Of a stretch of 64,000 nucleotides of DNA, positions 20,854-32,471 are shown piece after piece. The position numbers and the translations under genes were made by a program. Under the pieces are notes generated by a model. The model saw only the letters and a list, made by a program, of their open reading frames with translations. It was not told the origin of the DNA and did no database searches. The DNA comes from Nepenthes gracilis (taxonomy: Eukaryota > Streptophyta > Magnoliopsida > Caryophyllales > Nepenthaceae): the NCBI GenBank assembly GCA_033239525.1, contig BSYO01000036.1, forward strand, positions 4,486,126 through 4,550,125. Direction: 5' to 3'. Position 1 is the first letter of the stretch; each line of letters starts with the position of its first letter.

Positions 20854-21841
20854 TGATGGGGACACCAGTAGTAGGTTTGCCCACAAAGAAGGAAACAACT
20901 CAAATCCTCAGCGGCCTACTTCTGCCTGGACGGTCAACGCTGCCGTTAACCAGACGAGAAACAAGTGGGTTGGCAAATGCCAAAGATCAGGACGACCCAC
21001 CTGAACCCGGGACAGTTAACACTTTCGTAGACCCGAGAAGTGGCAAGTAGACTGGCTAAGGCCCAGGACAAATGCGGCCCAAGTCTAAATTGGCCCGCAT
21101 GTTCATCTTCAAGTTACAACGGTTGTCTGCCCTAATTTTTTGTATCTCCAAAGAAGACAATCTTCACTGTAACGGTAACCTCCAAAATTAAAGCACATCC
21201 CAAGAGAAAGGTATTAGAATCCACGCGCGATCTATAGAAAATCCTAATAGTTACCATGCGCAGAAAGAATGAGATCCATCTCCTTAACCATTACAGCCAA
21301 AAAAGCTGCTCACGCCTACCCAGAAAAGGCAACGATCTCCCACAGAAGGCGGGCATCCAACCTTGCTGTATAAGGAAAGTGGCCAAGGGGCCATGGCTAT
21401 AAAAGGCCGTGAAAACTCCCACCATATGCACGCTTTTCCTTTGCCTACTAAAACCCTAAAGCAATTTCAAGCTCTCAGAAGCTCTCATACTCTCGAGCAT
21501 TCTAAATCTCTCTCTCTCCCTCTGTCTGTGTTACTAATTCCCTGCGAACTCAGTACTTAAAAAAATTGCTCTCTACGCGCATCCAAAGCCACTCTCTCTA
21601 TAGTGCACTCCCACACCCATAATCACACTCCCAACATTCATTTCTGCATTCACCTTCTTATCTTTAGAAGATTACTTACTGACTTGAGCGTCAGAGTATT
21701 ACGGCGATACCAAATTTTATCATCACCTGACCTCTTGTATAAAGTTGTGGTGTGCAGGATCCGTAACTCAGAGGATGGAAACCAAAATCTAACAGACAAC
21801 TCAACCCAAATCTTTTCGAAACTTAGATTTATGACACATCA
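20854..21841 (+). repeat. 5' LTR of element F (988 bp)
   Basis: It runs TGATGGGGACACC to TATGACACATCA. A TATA box (TATAAAAGG) at 21398-21406 precedes a CT-rich leader and fits a transcript start near 21430. The end block GACTTGAGCGTCAGAGTATT and GTGTGCAGGATCCG recurs in all Tat-type LTRs of this window (F, G, I and, weaker, J and C). Confidence 0.92.
21398..21406 (+). promoter_or_regulatory. TATA box in the 5' LTR of F
   Basis: TATAAAAGG, conserved in position in the 3' LTR (31239-31246, TATAAAAG) and in A (1819-1827 on the minus strand). Confidence 0.7.
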
Positions 21842-21860
21842 TTGACGCTGCCTATGGGAA
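21842..21860 (+). other. Primer binding site of element F
   Basis: TTGACGCTGCCTATGGGAA begins at the LTR edge, a decayed TGGCGCCGTCTGTGGGAA-like site. Confidence 0.65.
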
Positions 21861-21912
21861 GCTAACTAAAATCTAACCACTTTCATCCTTAAAACTAGTA
21901 TCATCAAGCAAG

Positions 21913-23585
21913 ATGATAAGCACCAAAGCTTGAGCTAGCGTTCCCGCTAGGAATGTTGCTTCCCCTAACTAGGACCACTCACATGATAATCAGGTTAGAG
22001 GGCAGCAAGCACCATTCTTCTTAAACCTGGCGGAGTTGATGAACAACATGTCTAGAATGCTCCAGATACTCTTCACCTGCCAGAGCAACAAGAAACAAGG
22101 GGCTCAACCATTCCTAAATCTCGTTCTAGCCTCCACGTGAGGAGTCTAGAGGAAGAAGAAGCCGGCCAAGAAAGCTATGAGACTGGACAACCCTCACGCT
22201 CCAGAAGCTTCCAACGCCCAGAGCCGTCCAAGGCTTGAAGGGTGCTTAGGCCATGAGGCTCTGGATGAGAGCCCTGAGAGAAGAAATTTTCAATACTCTC
22301 AGGATGAGCCAAGGCCTCAGGCTTAGGAGGGAACCTCCCGAATCGTCTGATCCACCAGCAATAGTACCTGACCGATTACACGCCGCACCGCTAAAACAAT
22401 GGAGTTGATGACATATCTCAACTCCAAGAGATCTTGGAACGACTCTTGAGTGCAGGCAAAGGTTGAGAAGATTTAGAACAACGTGTTCAAGGATGACAAT
22501 GAGCACGCCGCTGATCTGGAGAGATTTGTCTTCACTGCCGAGATCTTGAATAATCCATCATCGACCAAGTTCAAGATGCCAGCACTAGATTCTTACGATG
22601 GGAGCACTGATCCCATGAATCACCTAGATCACTTCCGCACTCTTCCGAGTTTCCAGGGTTTGGAGGAAACGACAATGTGCCGTTACTTTCCCCACACCTT
22701 AAAGGGAGACACCCGTATCTGGATCCACTGGCTCCCATCAAACTCGGTCCAGAGCTTCCAGGAACTCACTGATCTCTTCTTATCCCAGTACACTTCCAGC
22801 CGCCAAGAAGAGAAACAATCATTGCATCTCTCCCACATCAAATAGAGAGAGGGAGAGAACTCGATAGAGTTTCTAGAGCGCTCCATGGCAGAAGCTAGAA
22901 TAATTCCCAAGCTCACCGAGGAGATAAAGCTTAGTAATTTCATTTCTATATTTGCACACAGTGACTTCTTCAAGCACCTGGCCCACAAGAACCGGCAAAC
23001 ATTCTGGGAAGCGGAGTCCATTACTAAGGAGTACATGGCCGCCAAAGAACCCAACGAGGCAAAGTGTCCCGAGAGGACCGACCAACCTCGCCCTTTCCTA
23101 GTCGAAGGAAAGAGGAAAAATGGTGGCAGGTACATTCCCCGTCGGAAGCAACGCACGACCGGAGTACTGGACCATAAGGAATACAGGACTGTCAACCTAA
23201 CTCCACTAACAGACACACAGGACAACGTCCTCATATAGATCCGTGGGGAGAAGTTCCTCAAGTGGCTATAGCCACTGAAGAACACAGAGGGAGGAAATCC
23301 AACAGAATATGGCATTTTCCATTGATCTTCCGGACAATCCACCTTGGAATGCAAGACACTCCAGCGGGAGATTGAGGAGCTTATCCGAAGGACTCATCTC
23401 ACCAGTTCATCAAGAACTCTAGGCAAAGTTCCAAAACCTCAGGCGGAGAAGGATTAGATCTATCCCAACCATGGAATCGGGTTGTGGCTGGAGTGGTAAC
23501 ATCATCACGACTCGACCGCCTAAGACTCAGGCAGATCATAAGGATCAGCAAGTTGGACGCAAAAAGTAGAGAGTGGAGGAAAATG
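21913..23585 (+). pseudogene. gag: gag of element F, interrupted
   Basis: It starts at an ATG (MISTKA) matching the MVNTRAQ start of A and G, with a stop six codons in. The capsid-like part at 22483-22845 reads FKMPALDSYDG...TDPMNHLDHFRT and MCRYFPHTLKGDTRIW. It continues after one stop with SDFFKHLAHKNRQTFWEA and NEAKCPERTDQPRP (22885-23238). The zinc-binding motif of this family (C-x2-H-x4-GH-x4-C) survives only as YGIFH...GQSTLEC near 23311-23360, with the first Cys changed to Gly and the second His to Gln. Several stops make it non-functional. Confidence 0.8.
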
Positions 23586-23983
23586 TCATGAGCTTTAGTG
23601 GTAGTGACAAGGCTCATTTAATTTCCCCACATACTGATCCCCTTATTTTATCTGCACTAGTTTCAAACGGTACTGTGAACTACCAATTAAAACGAGTTTT
23701 CATTAATAATGAAAATTTAAAAAATTTGCTTTATCTTGATGCATTCCTTAAACTTAGACTTAAGAATCAGTTAAAACCTTCTGAAGCGCAACTATATGGC
23801 TTAAACAACGAGCCCATAGCTGTCAAAGGGACAATACAGTTAGAGGTCACCCTAGACACGTACCTCAGAATGGTGAGTCACACACTCACCTTTCTGGTTG
23901 TCGACCTACCTTCCGTATACAACACTATCCTAGGTCGGTCATGCCTAATAGTGTTCGAAGTAGTCACCTCAATACCGCACTAA
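23573..23983 (+). pseudogene. Retropepsin-like protease of element F, active site lost
   Basis: The frame reads HLISPHTDPLILSALV, then VFINNENLKNLLYLDAFLKL where related elements have a VDNG-type active site. Asp is replaced by Asn and the Gly by Glu, so cleavage activity is not expected. The downstream FLVVDLPSVYNTILGRSCL matches the conserved YNAILGR flap-side block of plant Ty3/gypsy proteases (G has [11 protein letters not shown]). The frame ends at a stop at 23981-23983. Confidence 0.75.
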
Positions 23984-24279
23984 AAAATAAAAGTTTTTAC
24001 AGCCTGAGCTATCGGTGAAGTGTTGGGTGATCAAATGATTGGACGGACATGTTACATGTCACAGATTGCCCCGATCGGCGGCAGAAGGCTTGCAGGAGAG
24101 TTAGACCATCGAGACGAAGTGACCTTGCAGTAGGCGCAGTTTAGCGAAGCCACAGACCTAGTAGCACTGAATTCGGACAACCCAGAGAGGTGTGTACAGA
24201 TCGGGGGCTCGCTTGTTGGACCCCTGCTTGACGAGCTAATAGTGTTCTTAAGACAAAACACAGATATCTTCACATGGAG

Positions 24280-26038
24280 ACCCATTGACATGCTTGGGAT
24301 TCCTGTCAGATTAATGGTCCACAAGTTAGGTCTCGATCCCGGCAGTAAACCCATCAGGTAGAAGCGGAGGAACCACTCCGTGAAAAAATTCATAACTATC
24401 CAAAAAGAAGTTAAGAAACTGCTAGCTGTCGGCTTCATCAGAGAAGTTTAGTACTTAGATTGGCTCTCCAATGTCGTCCAGGTCAAGAAAAGCAACTAGA
24501 AGTGACGGATGTGCGTCGACTTCAACGATGTCAACAAAACCTACCCAAAGGACAGCTTCCCTTTACCCATAATTGACTTATTGGTAGACTCAACTTCTGG
24601 ATACGAGCTACTGAGTTTCATGGAAGTGTACTCAGATTACAACCAAATCAGGATGAGCCAAGAGGATAAGGAGCACACCTCATTCATGACCGATCAAGAC
24701 ACCTACTGTTACAAAGTTGTACTTTTCAGTTTAAAGAATGCGGATGCGACTAACCAAAGGATCGTGAATAAGATATTCGAGAAGCAGATCGGCTGCAATA
24801 TAGAGGTGTACGTCGATGAAATGCTCGTCAAGAGAAAGTCTACCAGCGACCATATTCGCGATCTGGATAAATCCTTCGACGTACATTACACGCACCAAAT
24901 GAAGTTAAATCCATCAAAGTGTGTCTTCGAAGTGTCCTCATGGAAGTTCCTACGTTTCATCATTTCTCAGTGAGGGATCGAAGTAAACCCAGAGAAGGTC
25001 AAGGCCCTCACAGGTATATCTCCATCACAAAGCATCAAGAATGTTCAGAGGCTAACCGAAAAACTGGCAACACTGTCCAACTTATTTGCCAAGTTGGGAG
25101 ACAAATATCAGCCTTTCTTCAAGGCTTTGACAGGGACAAAAGCAAATGGTTTTCTGTGGACTACAGAGTGCCAGGCCACCATCGATGAGATCAAGTAGTA
25201 CCTGACCAGTCCGCCGTTATTGACGTCACTAAAAGACGGAGAAGAGTTGTACCGCTACCTGGTAGTGTTAGAGATGACTCTTAACACAATTCTCATATGC
25301 CAGGACTCCAACGTGCAATGGTCAGTCTACTATATGAGCAAAATGTTGATTGATGCAAAGACCCGCTACTCGCATGCAAAGAAGCTTGCTTTGGCGCTAA
25401 TCTTCTCAGCTCGAAAATTGAGACCCTATTTTCAGACTCATCGAGTGGTCGTTCTCACTAACCAACCACCGAAGAGCAGCCTTCAGAAATCGGATGTGTT
25501 CGGATGGCTAGTTAAGTTGGCCATCGAGTTGGGAGAGTTCAACATTGAATTCCAACCCTGGCCAGCAATCAAGGAACAGGCCCTGGCCAACTTCATCGTT
25601 GAGACCACAACCCCAATTGTCGATGGACACCCCACTGAGGACATAGATCACCACCTGGAAAAGCCAGAATGGGTCATCAACATGAACGGTTCGTTTACAA
25701 ACTCAGGCAGTGGGGCCGGAGTGGTCCGAAGAACCCAAGATGGATTTAAGGTAAAATACTCCCTTAAACTCGATTTTTCAGCTACCAAAGATATTGTCAA
25801 GCACAAAACCCTGTTAGCTGGGTTATGACTAGCCAAAGAGTTCTCAGCTAAACAGCTGACTATCTACAGCGACTCAGAGCAAGTCGTTAATCAGATTAAC
25901 AGGAACTTTGAGGCATGCCACCCTCTCTTAGCTGGATACCTGACTAAGACGAAGGATACGATACGGAGATTTGACAAGCTAAGCCTACCCCACGCCCCAA
26001 AACTGAGAATTGAAAGGCCGACTAATTCGTCAAAGTAG
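24280..26038 (+). pseudogene. Reverse transcriptase and archaeal-type RNase H of element F
   Basis: RT begins near LGLDPGSKPI and runs through RMCVDFNDVNKTYPKDSFPLP (24509 on) to VYVDEMLVKRKS at 24806-24841. The catalytic YVDD is YVDE, a likely inactivating change. The connection region VYYMSKML..TRYSH and YFQTHRVVVLTNQP follows at 25328-25475. The RNase H domain at 25670-25930 has VINMNGSF where Asp is expected, KHKTLLAG where Glu is expected, and keeps YSDSEQVVNQI. Its form (NVDGSS, YEALLAG, SDSELVVNQ) is the extra RNase H found in Tat-lineage elements. Stops at 24971, 25197 and 25826 break it. Confidence 0.82.
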
Positions 26039-26279
26039 CGGCAGCCAAAAATCCAAAAGAGTACTCGAATGACATGAGGGAAGTTTTGAACTCTTCCAAC
26101 ATAATGGAATAGGAAGCGATACAAGTCTCTGACTCCAAAAATTGAATGTCACCATACGGGAGATATCGGGCGGATGGAATACTACCAGATAACGTAGACG
26201 AGGCTAAGCGGATCAAGAACTTACCGGCTGGTACACCATAGTTGACGACAGGCTGTATTGTCGTGGATACTCAACTCCG

Positions 26280-27374
26280 TACATCCTGTATCTTACTCTT
26301 GAGGAGGCCGACTTTGCCTTGAGCGAAATCAATCACGGGATATATAAATCACACTTTGGCAGAAAGGACCTAACATTCAAAATTATATACTAGGGATATT
26401 ATTGGCCAACAATGAGAAAGGATGCCCTTGAGTTCATGAAGAGGTGTGCGAATTGTCAACTCCATTACAATCTTCCCCACCAACCACCCATGGAGCTGAG
26501 ATCCTTCCAAGCTCCTTAGCCTTTCACACAATAAGGGCTCGATATTCTTGGCTCATTTTTCATCACGACAAGGCAAAGTAAGTTTGTTATCGCCGGTATA
26601 TACTATATCACCAAGTGGGTTCAAACCGCATCACTAGCTAAGATCACCAAACACAATGCCCAAAAAATTCGTCCCGCGAGTATAGTGAGCAGATTTGGCA
26701 TTTTCAAAGTCATTATGATCGACAACGGAACCCAATTCTCAGAAAAACACTTTACCAAGTATTGACCAATTTGGACATCAGATTGGTCTACATTTTGGTG
26801 GCACACACTTAGGCAAACAAGCTTGTAGAGGTCACCAATTGTACACTACTCCACTGTCTAAAGACCAAATTGGAGAACGTAGGGAGCTATTGGGTTGACG
26901 AACTACCCTCCGTGCTGTGGTCATATCGAACGATATCCAAGGAACAAACTCGCAAGACACTCTTCATCCTCTACTATGGGATTGAGGTGTAATACCGGTT
27001 GAGATCGAGCTCCCAAGTCCTAGGGTCAAAACTTTCAATTTACTTGACAACTCCCAAAAGATCAAGGAACACCTAATTCTATTGGAGGAAGCCCGCGATG
27101 CGGCCAATATGCGGGTAGCGGCCTACCAATAACGAATCACACGCTATTATAATAAGAAAATAAAAGCATAGCAATTCAAAGTTAGAAACATAGTCTTACG
27201 GAGTATAGAGGCTATGGGCAAGACAGCCAAGCGAAAAAGGTTTCCCCGAATTATGAAGGCTTATTCCTAATCTCAACCATCTTGCGGAATGGAGTATACA
27301 AACTCCGGACCCAAATGGACAAGTTGGTCCCACAGATGTGGAATGCAATCCACCTGAAGCACTATTTCCAGTGA
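26280..27374 (+). pseudogene. Integrase of element F, frameshifted
   Basis: The zinc-binding N-terminal part reads EINHGIYKSHFGRKD and KRCANCQLH. The core follows with FVIAGIYYITKWVQT, where the first Asp of the DDE triad is Tyr, and VIMIDNGTQF, which keeps the second. The rest is frameshifted, and the C-terminal GLFLISTILRNGVYKL and QMWNAIHLKHYFQ close at a TGA at 27372-27374. The integration enzyme is therefore dead here. An AATAAA follows 57 bp downstream. Confidence 0.75.
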
Positions 27375-27430
27375 AGACCCAAATAGTTCATCTGTATGAC
27401 ATGAAGCGTCTTGTAACATTCATTATGATT

Positions 27431-27436
27431 AATAAA
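27431..27436 (+). terminator. Sense poly(A) signal after pol of F
   Basis: AATAAA in GATTAATAAAGG, 57 bp after the pol stop and before the tandem array. G has one in the same place (40734-40739). Confidence 0.5.
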
Positions 27437-27564
27437 GGAAAATTCTTTTTTATTTGCATTGTTCCATATTTCTCTTTTCCTTCTTTTTTTCCATATAAAT
27501 TCTTGCTTACAAATTATACAAAGTAAATGACCTGGACTGCCCCTAAATCTACCAGCTCATAATT

Positions 27565-27707
27565 AAATATTGGTCATCCAAGTAGCCCATAAGAGGTCAA
27601 ATTCAACCTTGATCAACCAGATGGCCCGTAAGCGGTCAAACTAAACACTGATCATCCAGGTGACCCGTAAATGGTCGAATTAAATATTGGTTATCCAAGT
27701 GGCACCC
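27565..27707 (+). repeat. 39-bp tandem repeat, 3.6 copies (element F)
   Basis: Three full units of exactly 39 bp and a 26-bp partial, of the form AAATATTGGTCATCCAAGT then GGCCCGTAAGAGGTCAAATT. It sits between the sense poly(A) signal and the end of the antisense gene. The second half of the unit resembles the unit in element C. Confidence 0.88.
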
Positions 27708-28098
27708 TCACAGTCTAACACCAAACCGTAGGAGGTTTAAACGGCACACGTGACAACTTCCTCCAGTAGGAGATAGCGTAATCAATTTACAACGGTCGAC
27801 AAGTCAGAAGTAAAATGCTTCAACTAAAAGCTGGCCGCCCAAAATCATACATGGGCAGCGCCTAGCAATACGAAGCCCCAACTCGCACTCGAGTATGAAA
27901 GAAACTTGATACAACATCAGGATTCACCCTGATGTCTCATCAAGCACAACACCCATCTCCAATGTCACAAGACGGCCGACTAACCCATACAAAGTACGCA
28001 AAGCCGGCCGGCTAATGTAAAGAGCAAATAACTAAAGAGAGCAAGCTCATGAAACACGACACGTCAATAAAATCGGTCTTTCATTAACAAAACTTCAT

Positions 28099-29954
28099 TT
28101 AGAAATTACAATGAAAAGTAAAAGTACAAAAGTCACAACTAAGGAGCAGAGCTCCCAGGATGTCGCAGAGAGGCCCCTTCTGTGCCCCGAGAATGGTCCA
28201 CGAGGTTCTCACATCACCTGACACTACGATTTGCGGGGTCAAGGATGCCAACGGGAAAATCAAGATATGCCACCTAAACAATATGGCGACAAATGTTGCG
28301 ACCTCCAAGAGCCTGGCCCACTGCACCTGAGTAACCTCCTGTGGACGCAAGCGAGTGAATAGCTTGTTCTCTAACAACACTATCCTTCCCTGGAGCTCAC
28401 CAGTGAGCCCCTTCGCCCGACCAGCCTCTTTTTCTGGTCTTGTAGATTTCGCTCTCAACTTAGATAACTTAGATTAAAGGGTGGCCTTCTTGTCCTAGTG
28501 CTTCTGAGCTTGGGCAATCAGCAGGCCCATTTGCTCCTTTAGCTGAAAGATCTCTTCTTCCTGGTCTGTGATCACAACGTCCCTCTGGCACAATTCCTTG
28601 CACACAGCAGCGAATATCTTTTCTTCCTGCAAGAAATCAAAGAAGTTAGGCAACAACGGTAAAAGAAGAATAGAGGAAAAGCTTTGAAATGTTACTGAGA
28701 AGATTCTCCGCTACCTCCCTTTTGATAGGCCCTGTGACCCTCGGCCTAGTGGCAGAGGACTTGGAGTGGCAGCCTCCTGAGCCCGCTTCACTAAAACCTC
28801 ACTGATAGTCTCCTCCGACGAAAAAGTTAGGAGACTTGGAGCGATAGTCTCCTGTGCCAGCTTCACGATGATGTCAACCACCCAAAAAAGTTCTCCGGCG
28901 GCTAGCTCTTATGGCGCCACAGGCTGCTCCATGGCTAACTCTACCAGCTTAGCTTGCAACTCAGCAACCGACTCCAATCTAGCGGCTCCATTGGTACGGC
29001 TTGAACCACCAAGTCCTCCAACTACAATAGCGCAGCGAAAGCGCCTCTTGTGGCAGCTCGCACGATAGCCTCAAAGTCCTCCACAGAAGCCTCCACTCCG
29101 GAGCACTCTCTGACTCCAACAAGTCGCTTGGCCATTCTGTAGTCTGGCTCTATAGAGGATGAGGAGGAAGGCTCTATTGCCGTAACCCTCTTCTGTCTTA
29201 GAGTGCTAGGAGTATCAACAGTGGAAAGAGCACCGGTCTCGCCGATGGTGAGAGTGTCGGCCTTCCTCTTGCGCTACAACGCCGCCAGCGGAGGTCTGAT
29301 CTTCTGAACTAATAAAGGAAGACCCCAACGAGCCTTCCTAACTTCCTCCATGGAAACTAAGTGATCCTTCATAAACTCAGTGAGATGCCCCTTCACCAGC
29401 TGCAGCAATAGCGCTACAGCCTCCATTTCTTCCTGTGTGGGCTTCCCGGTGAGGCTATCGGGAACCTTGCCCCAATCCCAACATAAGGGCTAGGTATCAC
29501 CAACGCGGATGAAGAAGAAACAATCCTTCTAGTTCTTGAGGGAGTCGTATATCGCACTACTAATGCGTAGCTCCCTAGGGAACAAGGAGATCAAATTTCC
29601 ACTCTGGGTGAATCGAAACATCACCCTCACGACCTCCACCATCAGCAGCATTAAGTGGTGACGGAAAAAAACGCACAGCGAGTAAAGATATCGCACAGCA
29701 TTTGCATCAAGCCGCACAATAGGGACTCCAAGTGCCGTGAAAACAGTGAGCAACTCATCTGGTACAAAGAGACGAAGCCCACTCCTCAACTGAGCCTCAT
29801 ATACAATAATGTGGCCCGCAGCAGGAAAGCAAGTCCTGTCCTGCTCCCTGGGCATCGTAAACACAATCTGTGGTGGAATGTTAAACTCAATGTACAGTTC
29901 CCAAACCTCACTGATGAAAATAACAGAGGCAATTTCTGTGACGGAAAGAACCAT
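28099..29954 (-). pseudogene. Antisense gene of element F (extra ORF between pol and 3' LTR)
   Basis: On the minus strand the first frame (29954-29529, 141 codons) contains GHIIVYEAQLRSGLRLFVPDELL, VPIVRLDANAVRYLYSLC and ends YDSLKN. Translation resumes after one stop with KDCFFFIRVGD, then a Ser/Thr-rich linker, then heptad-like coiled coil (EEEIFQLKEQMGLLIAQAQ, near 28550) and the C-terminal LRPQEVTQV (28340). Element G encodes a homologue with the same order of parts. The N-terminal block resembles the plant domain called putative gypsy-type transposon. That assignment is my recollection and needs an HMM test. Antisense ORFs at this position are known in the Tat lineage, with function unknown. 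A TATA box lies about 80 bp before the ATG. Internal stops show decay. Confidence 0.7.
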
Positions 29955-30030
29955 GAAAACAGGAGCAAGAATAGAGACAAGGATTTAGAATTTTTTAAAA
30001 GGAAACTGTGGAAAGTTTGAACTAACACAC

Positions 30031-30042
30031 AGTTTTTATAAA
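30031..30042 (-). promoter_or_regulatory. TATA box of the antisense gene in F
   Basis: The minus strand reads TTTATAAAAACT, about 77-88 bp upstream of the antisense ATG at 29954. The corresponding antisense gene in G has CTATATAAAC at 43793-43802. Confidence 0.5.
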
Positions 30043-30681
30043 GCACGCAGTTGTTGGAGTAAGATAGCGCATTGAAAAGGTGCGTCCATCATGACAGCCA
30101 CGTATCATTTTCGGAGAGGATACAGTCAAATCAGATTTTCTAGTGAATTAATTATCGGGATCTCAAATTCATACATTATGACATGTGGCAAACTTTTTGA
30201 CTGCCAGTCGGGCTGCAGAATAACACGTCGATTCAATCCACACAAGTTCTTCGGATTCTGGCGTGATGGTCAACAAATCCAATCAATGCTCTCTTCAGCC
30301 AGTTCCCCGGGTTCTAACGTGACGTTCAACGAATCCGATCCACATTCTTCCAAGCTCAGTCCTCCGATATGGCCATCAATGAATCCGGTCAATACTCTCC
30401 TTTTGACTCAGTTCTTCGGATTCTTATCAAGGCGGTCAATGAATCCGATCAACTCTTCTCCTGGCTCAGTTCTCCAAATTCTAGCTAGGACGGTCAACGA
30501 TCCGGTCGACGCTCTCTCTCCGGCTCAAATCTTTGGATCTTGATGTTACAATCAATAGTCATAAGTAACGCGATCAGCAGACCAAGAGCCATGCTAGTTT
30601 CCTCATCAAACTGTCTCATACAAGTTACACAGTCTGACACGTCCCATCGTAAACATACTGATGGTCGGAATCCCACCACGA

Positions 30682-30694
30682 GTATGGGGGCTAG
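30682..30694 (+). other. Polypurine tract of element F
   Basis: GTATGGGGGCTAG abuts the TGATGGGG start of the 3' LTR. G has the nearly identical CATGGGGGCTAG at its 3' LTR. Confidence 0.75.
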
Positions 30695-31660
30695 TGATGG
30701 GGATGTCAATAGTAGGCTAGCCCACAAAGAGAAAACGGCCCAAATCCTCAGCAGCCCACTTCTGCTAAGACGATCAACGCTATCGTTGACCGGATGAGAA
30801 GCAAGTGGCCCAGTAGAGGCCCAAGATCAGGACAGCCCATCTGAGCTTAGAATGGTCAACGCTTCCGTTGACCAGAGAAGCAACAAGTAGACCGATTAAG
30901 GCCCAGGATAAACGTGACCCATAACTAAATTTGCCCACATGTCCATCTTCAAGTCACAACGGTCATCTGTCCTAATTTTTTGCATCTCTAAAGAAGACAA
31001 TTTTCACTGTAACGGTCACCTCTAAAATTAAAACACATCCGAAGAGAAAGGCGCCAGAATTCACACGCAATCTGTAAGAAACCCTAACGGTTACCATGCT
31101 CAGAAGGAAGGAGATCCACCTGTTTAACCGTTACAGGCAGAAAAGCCGCTCACGCCTACGCAGAAAAGGCAACAATCCCCCATAGATGGCGGGGTATCCA
31201 ACCATACTGTATAAGGAAGGAGGCTAAGGGACCATAACTATAAAAGTCTATGAAAACTCTCTCCATAGGCATGCTTTTCCTTTACCCACTAAAGCCTTCA
31301 AGCTCTGAGAAGCTCTCATGCTCTCTAGCATCCTAACTCTCTCTCTGTTATTAATTTCTTGCGGACTCAATATTTAGGGAAACTGCTCTCCATGAGCATC
31401 CGAATCCACTCTTTCTACGAGTGCAATCCCACATCCATAATCACACTCCTAGCATTCATTTTTGCATCCGCCTTCCTGCCATTAGAAGGTTGCTTACTGA
31501 TTTAAACGTCGGAGTGTTTATAATGGAACTAAATCCCGCTATCACCTGACCCCTTATTTGAAGTTGTGGTATGTAGGATTCGTAACTCAGAGGACGAAGA
31601 TCAAAATTCGACAAACAGTTTGACTCAAATCTGTTTGAAATTAGAATTCATAACACATCA
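30695..31660 (+). repeat. 3' LTR of element F (966 bp)
   Basis: TGATGGGGATGTC to ATAACACATCA, co-linear with the 5' LTR, followed by the TATTC duplication. Many scattered substitutions separate the two copies. Confidence 0.92.
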
Positions 31661-31777
31661 TATTCATATTTTTTATTTTATTGACAAAATGTGCTGTCAC
31701 ATATACAAATTAAGTAAATTTGGTAACATTTCCCTTATAACTTTGCAGCTTCGGTGCCTCACTTTTTTTATATTAAA
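31661..31777. other. Short spacer, TSD plus unclassified sequence
   Basis: It begins with the right TATTC duplication (31661-31665). Nothing else recognised. Confidence 0.5.
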
Positions 31778-32180
31778 ATTGATTCAAATAAAAATATAAA
31801 ATAAAATTTATATTTCACTTTAAAAATTGTAGTTAAAGTGATATGTCCTTACAAAGACCCAAAAAAAGAGAAAAAATTAAAGAAGAATATTTAATTATAT
31901 TTGGATTGTATGAAAAAAGTATTAAAAATGATAAAAATATATATTAAAATATTTATAATTAAAAATTAATTTTTTTTATTTTTTCTTATTATTTTTTTTA
32001 AAATTAATTGAGTTTGATTTAAATTTATTTTCCTTTGTACTTACATTTACGTCGCTACCTTGGAATACAAGAACTAGTTGAATTAATGTTTTTTTTTTTT
32101 GGGGGATAAAATAAGTTGTATTAATTCATAAGTTTGGTCGACACTTTTCATAAACTAAGGAAGTGCAATTTATTTATAAG
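31778..32180 (+). repeat. Unclassified 403-bp dispersed repeat, copy 1
   Basis: It aligns over its length with 47502-47902 in the same orientation: both start ATTGATTCAAATAAAAATAT and share GTTTGGTCGACACTTT and a GGAA(G/A)TGCAATTTA end. The two copies lie on opposite sides of element G. The family is not recognised. No terminal repeats or duplication are seen. Confidence 0.6.
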
Positions 32181-32471
32181 TTCACATATATCCATTTGAA
32201 TTACGAAATTGAAATAAAAATTTAAAAATATAAATCTATTTTAAAATCTATTGAATTTAAAATTGGATCATTTGATTATGTTGTTAAAATTATATAATAA
32301 ATTATAATTTTAAGAGAAAAATAAAATTAATGTATGATTATCTTTTATTTTATAAATAAAAATAAGAAATAGGCAGTTTAATATAAAATATGAGTTTTTA
32401 ATGTATAAAATTTTAAATTTATATATTTAAAAATATATTTATAGATAAATATATCTTTTGACAATACTCCT

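Larger units (their letters stand above)
20854..31660 (+). mobile_element. Element F: complete-length Tat-type Ty3/gypsy element (10.8 kb), inactive
   Basis: Perfect TATTC duplication, two LTRs of 988 and 966 bp with TG/CA ends, a primer-binding-type site, gag, protease, RT, archaeal-type RNase H, integrase, AATAAA, a 39-bp tandem array, an antisense gene and a G-rich tract are all present in order. The extra RNase H plus a post-pol antisense ORF point to the Tat lineage. By eye the LTRs differ at roughly 10-15% of sites, so the insertion is old. Stops, frameshifts and lost catalytic residues show it cannot move by itself. Confidence 0.92.

Noticed and set aside
22683..23354. 223-codon minus-strand frame opposite gag of F
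   Set aside because: A shadow of the gag coding sequence. The plus strand carries the recognised capsid motifs.
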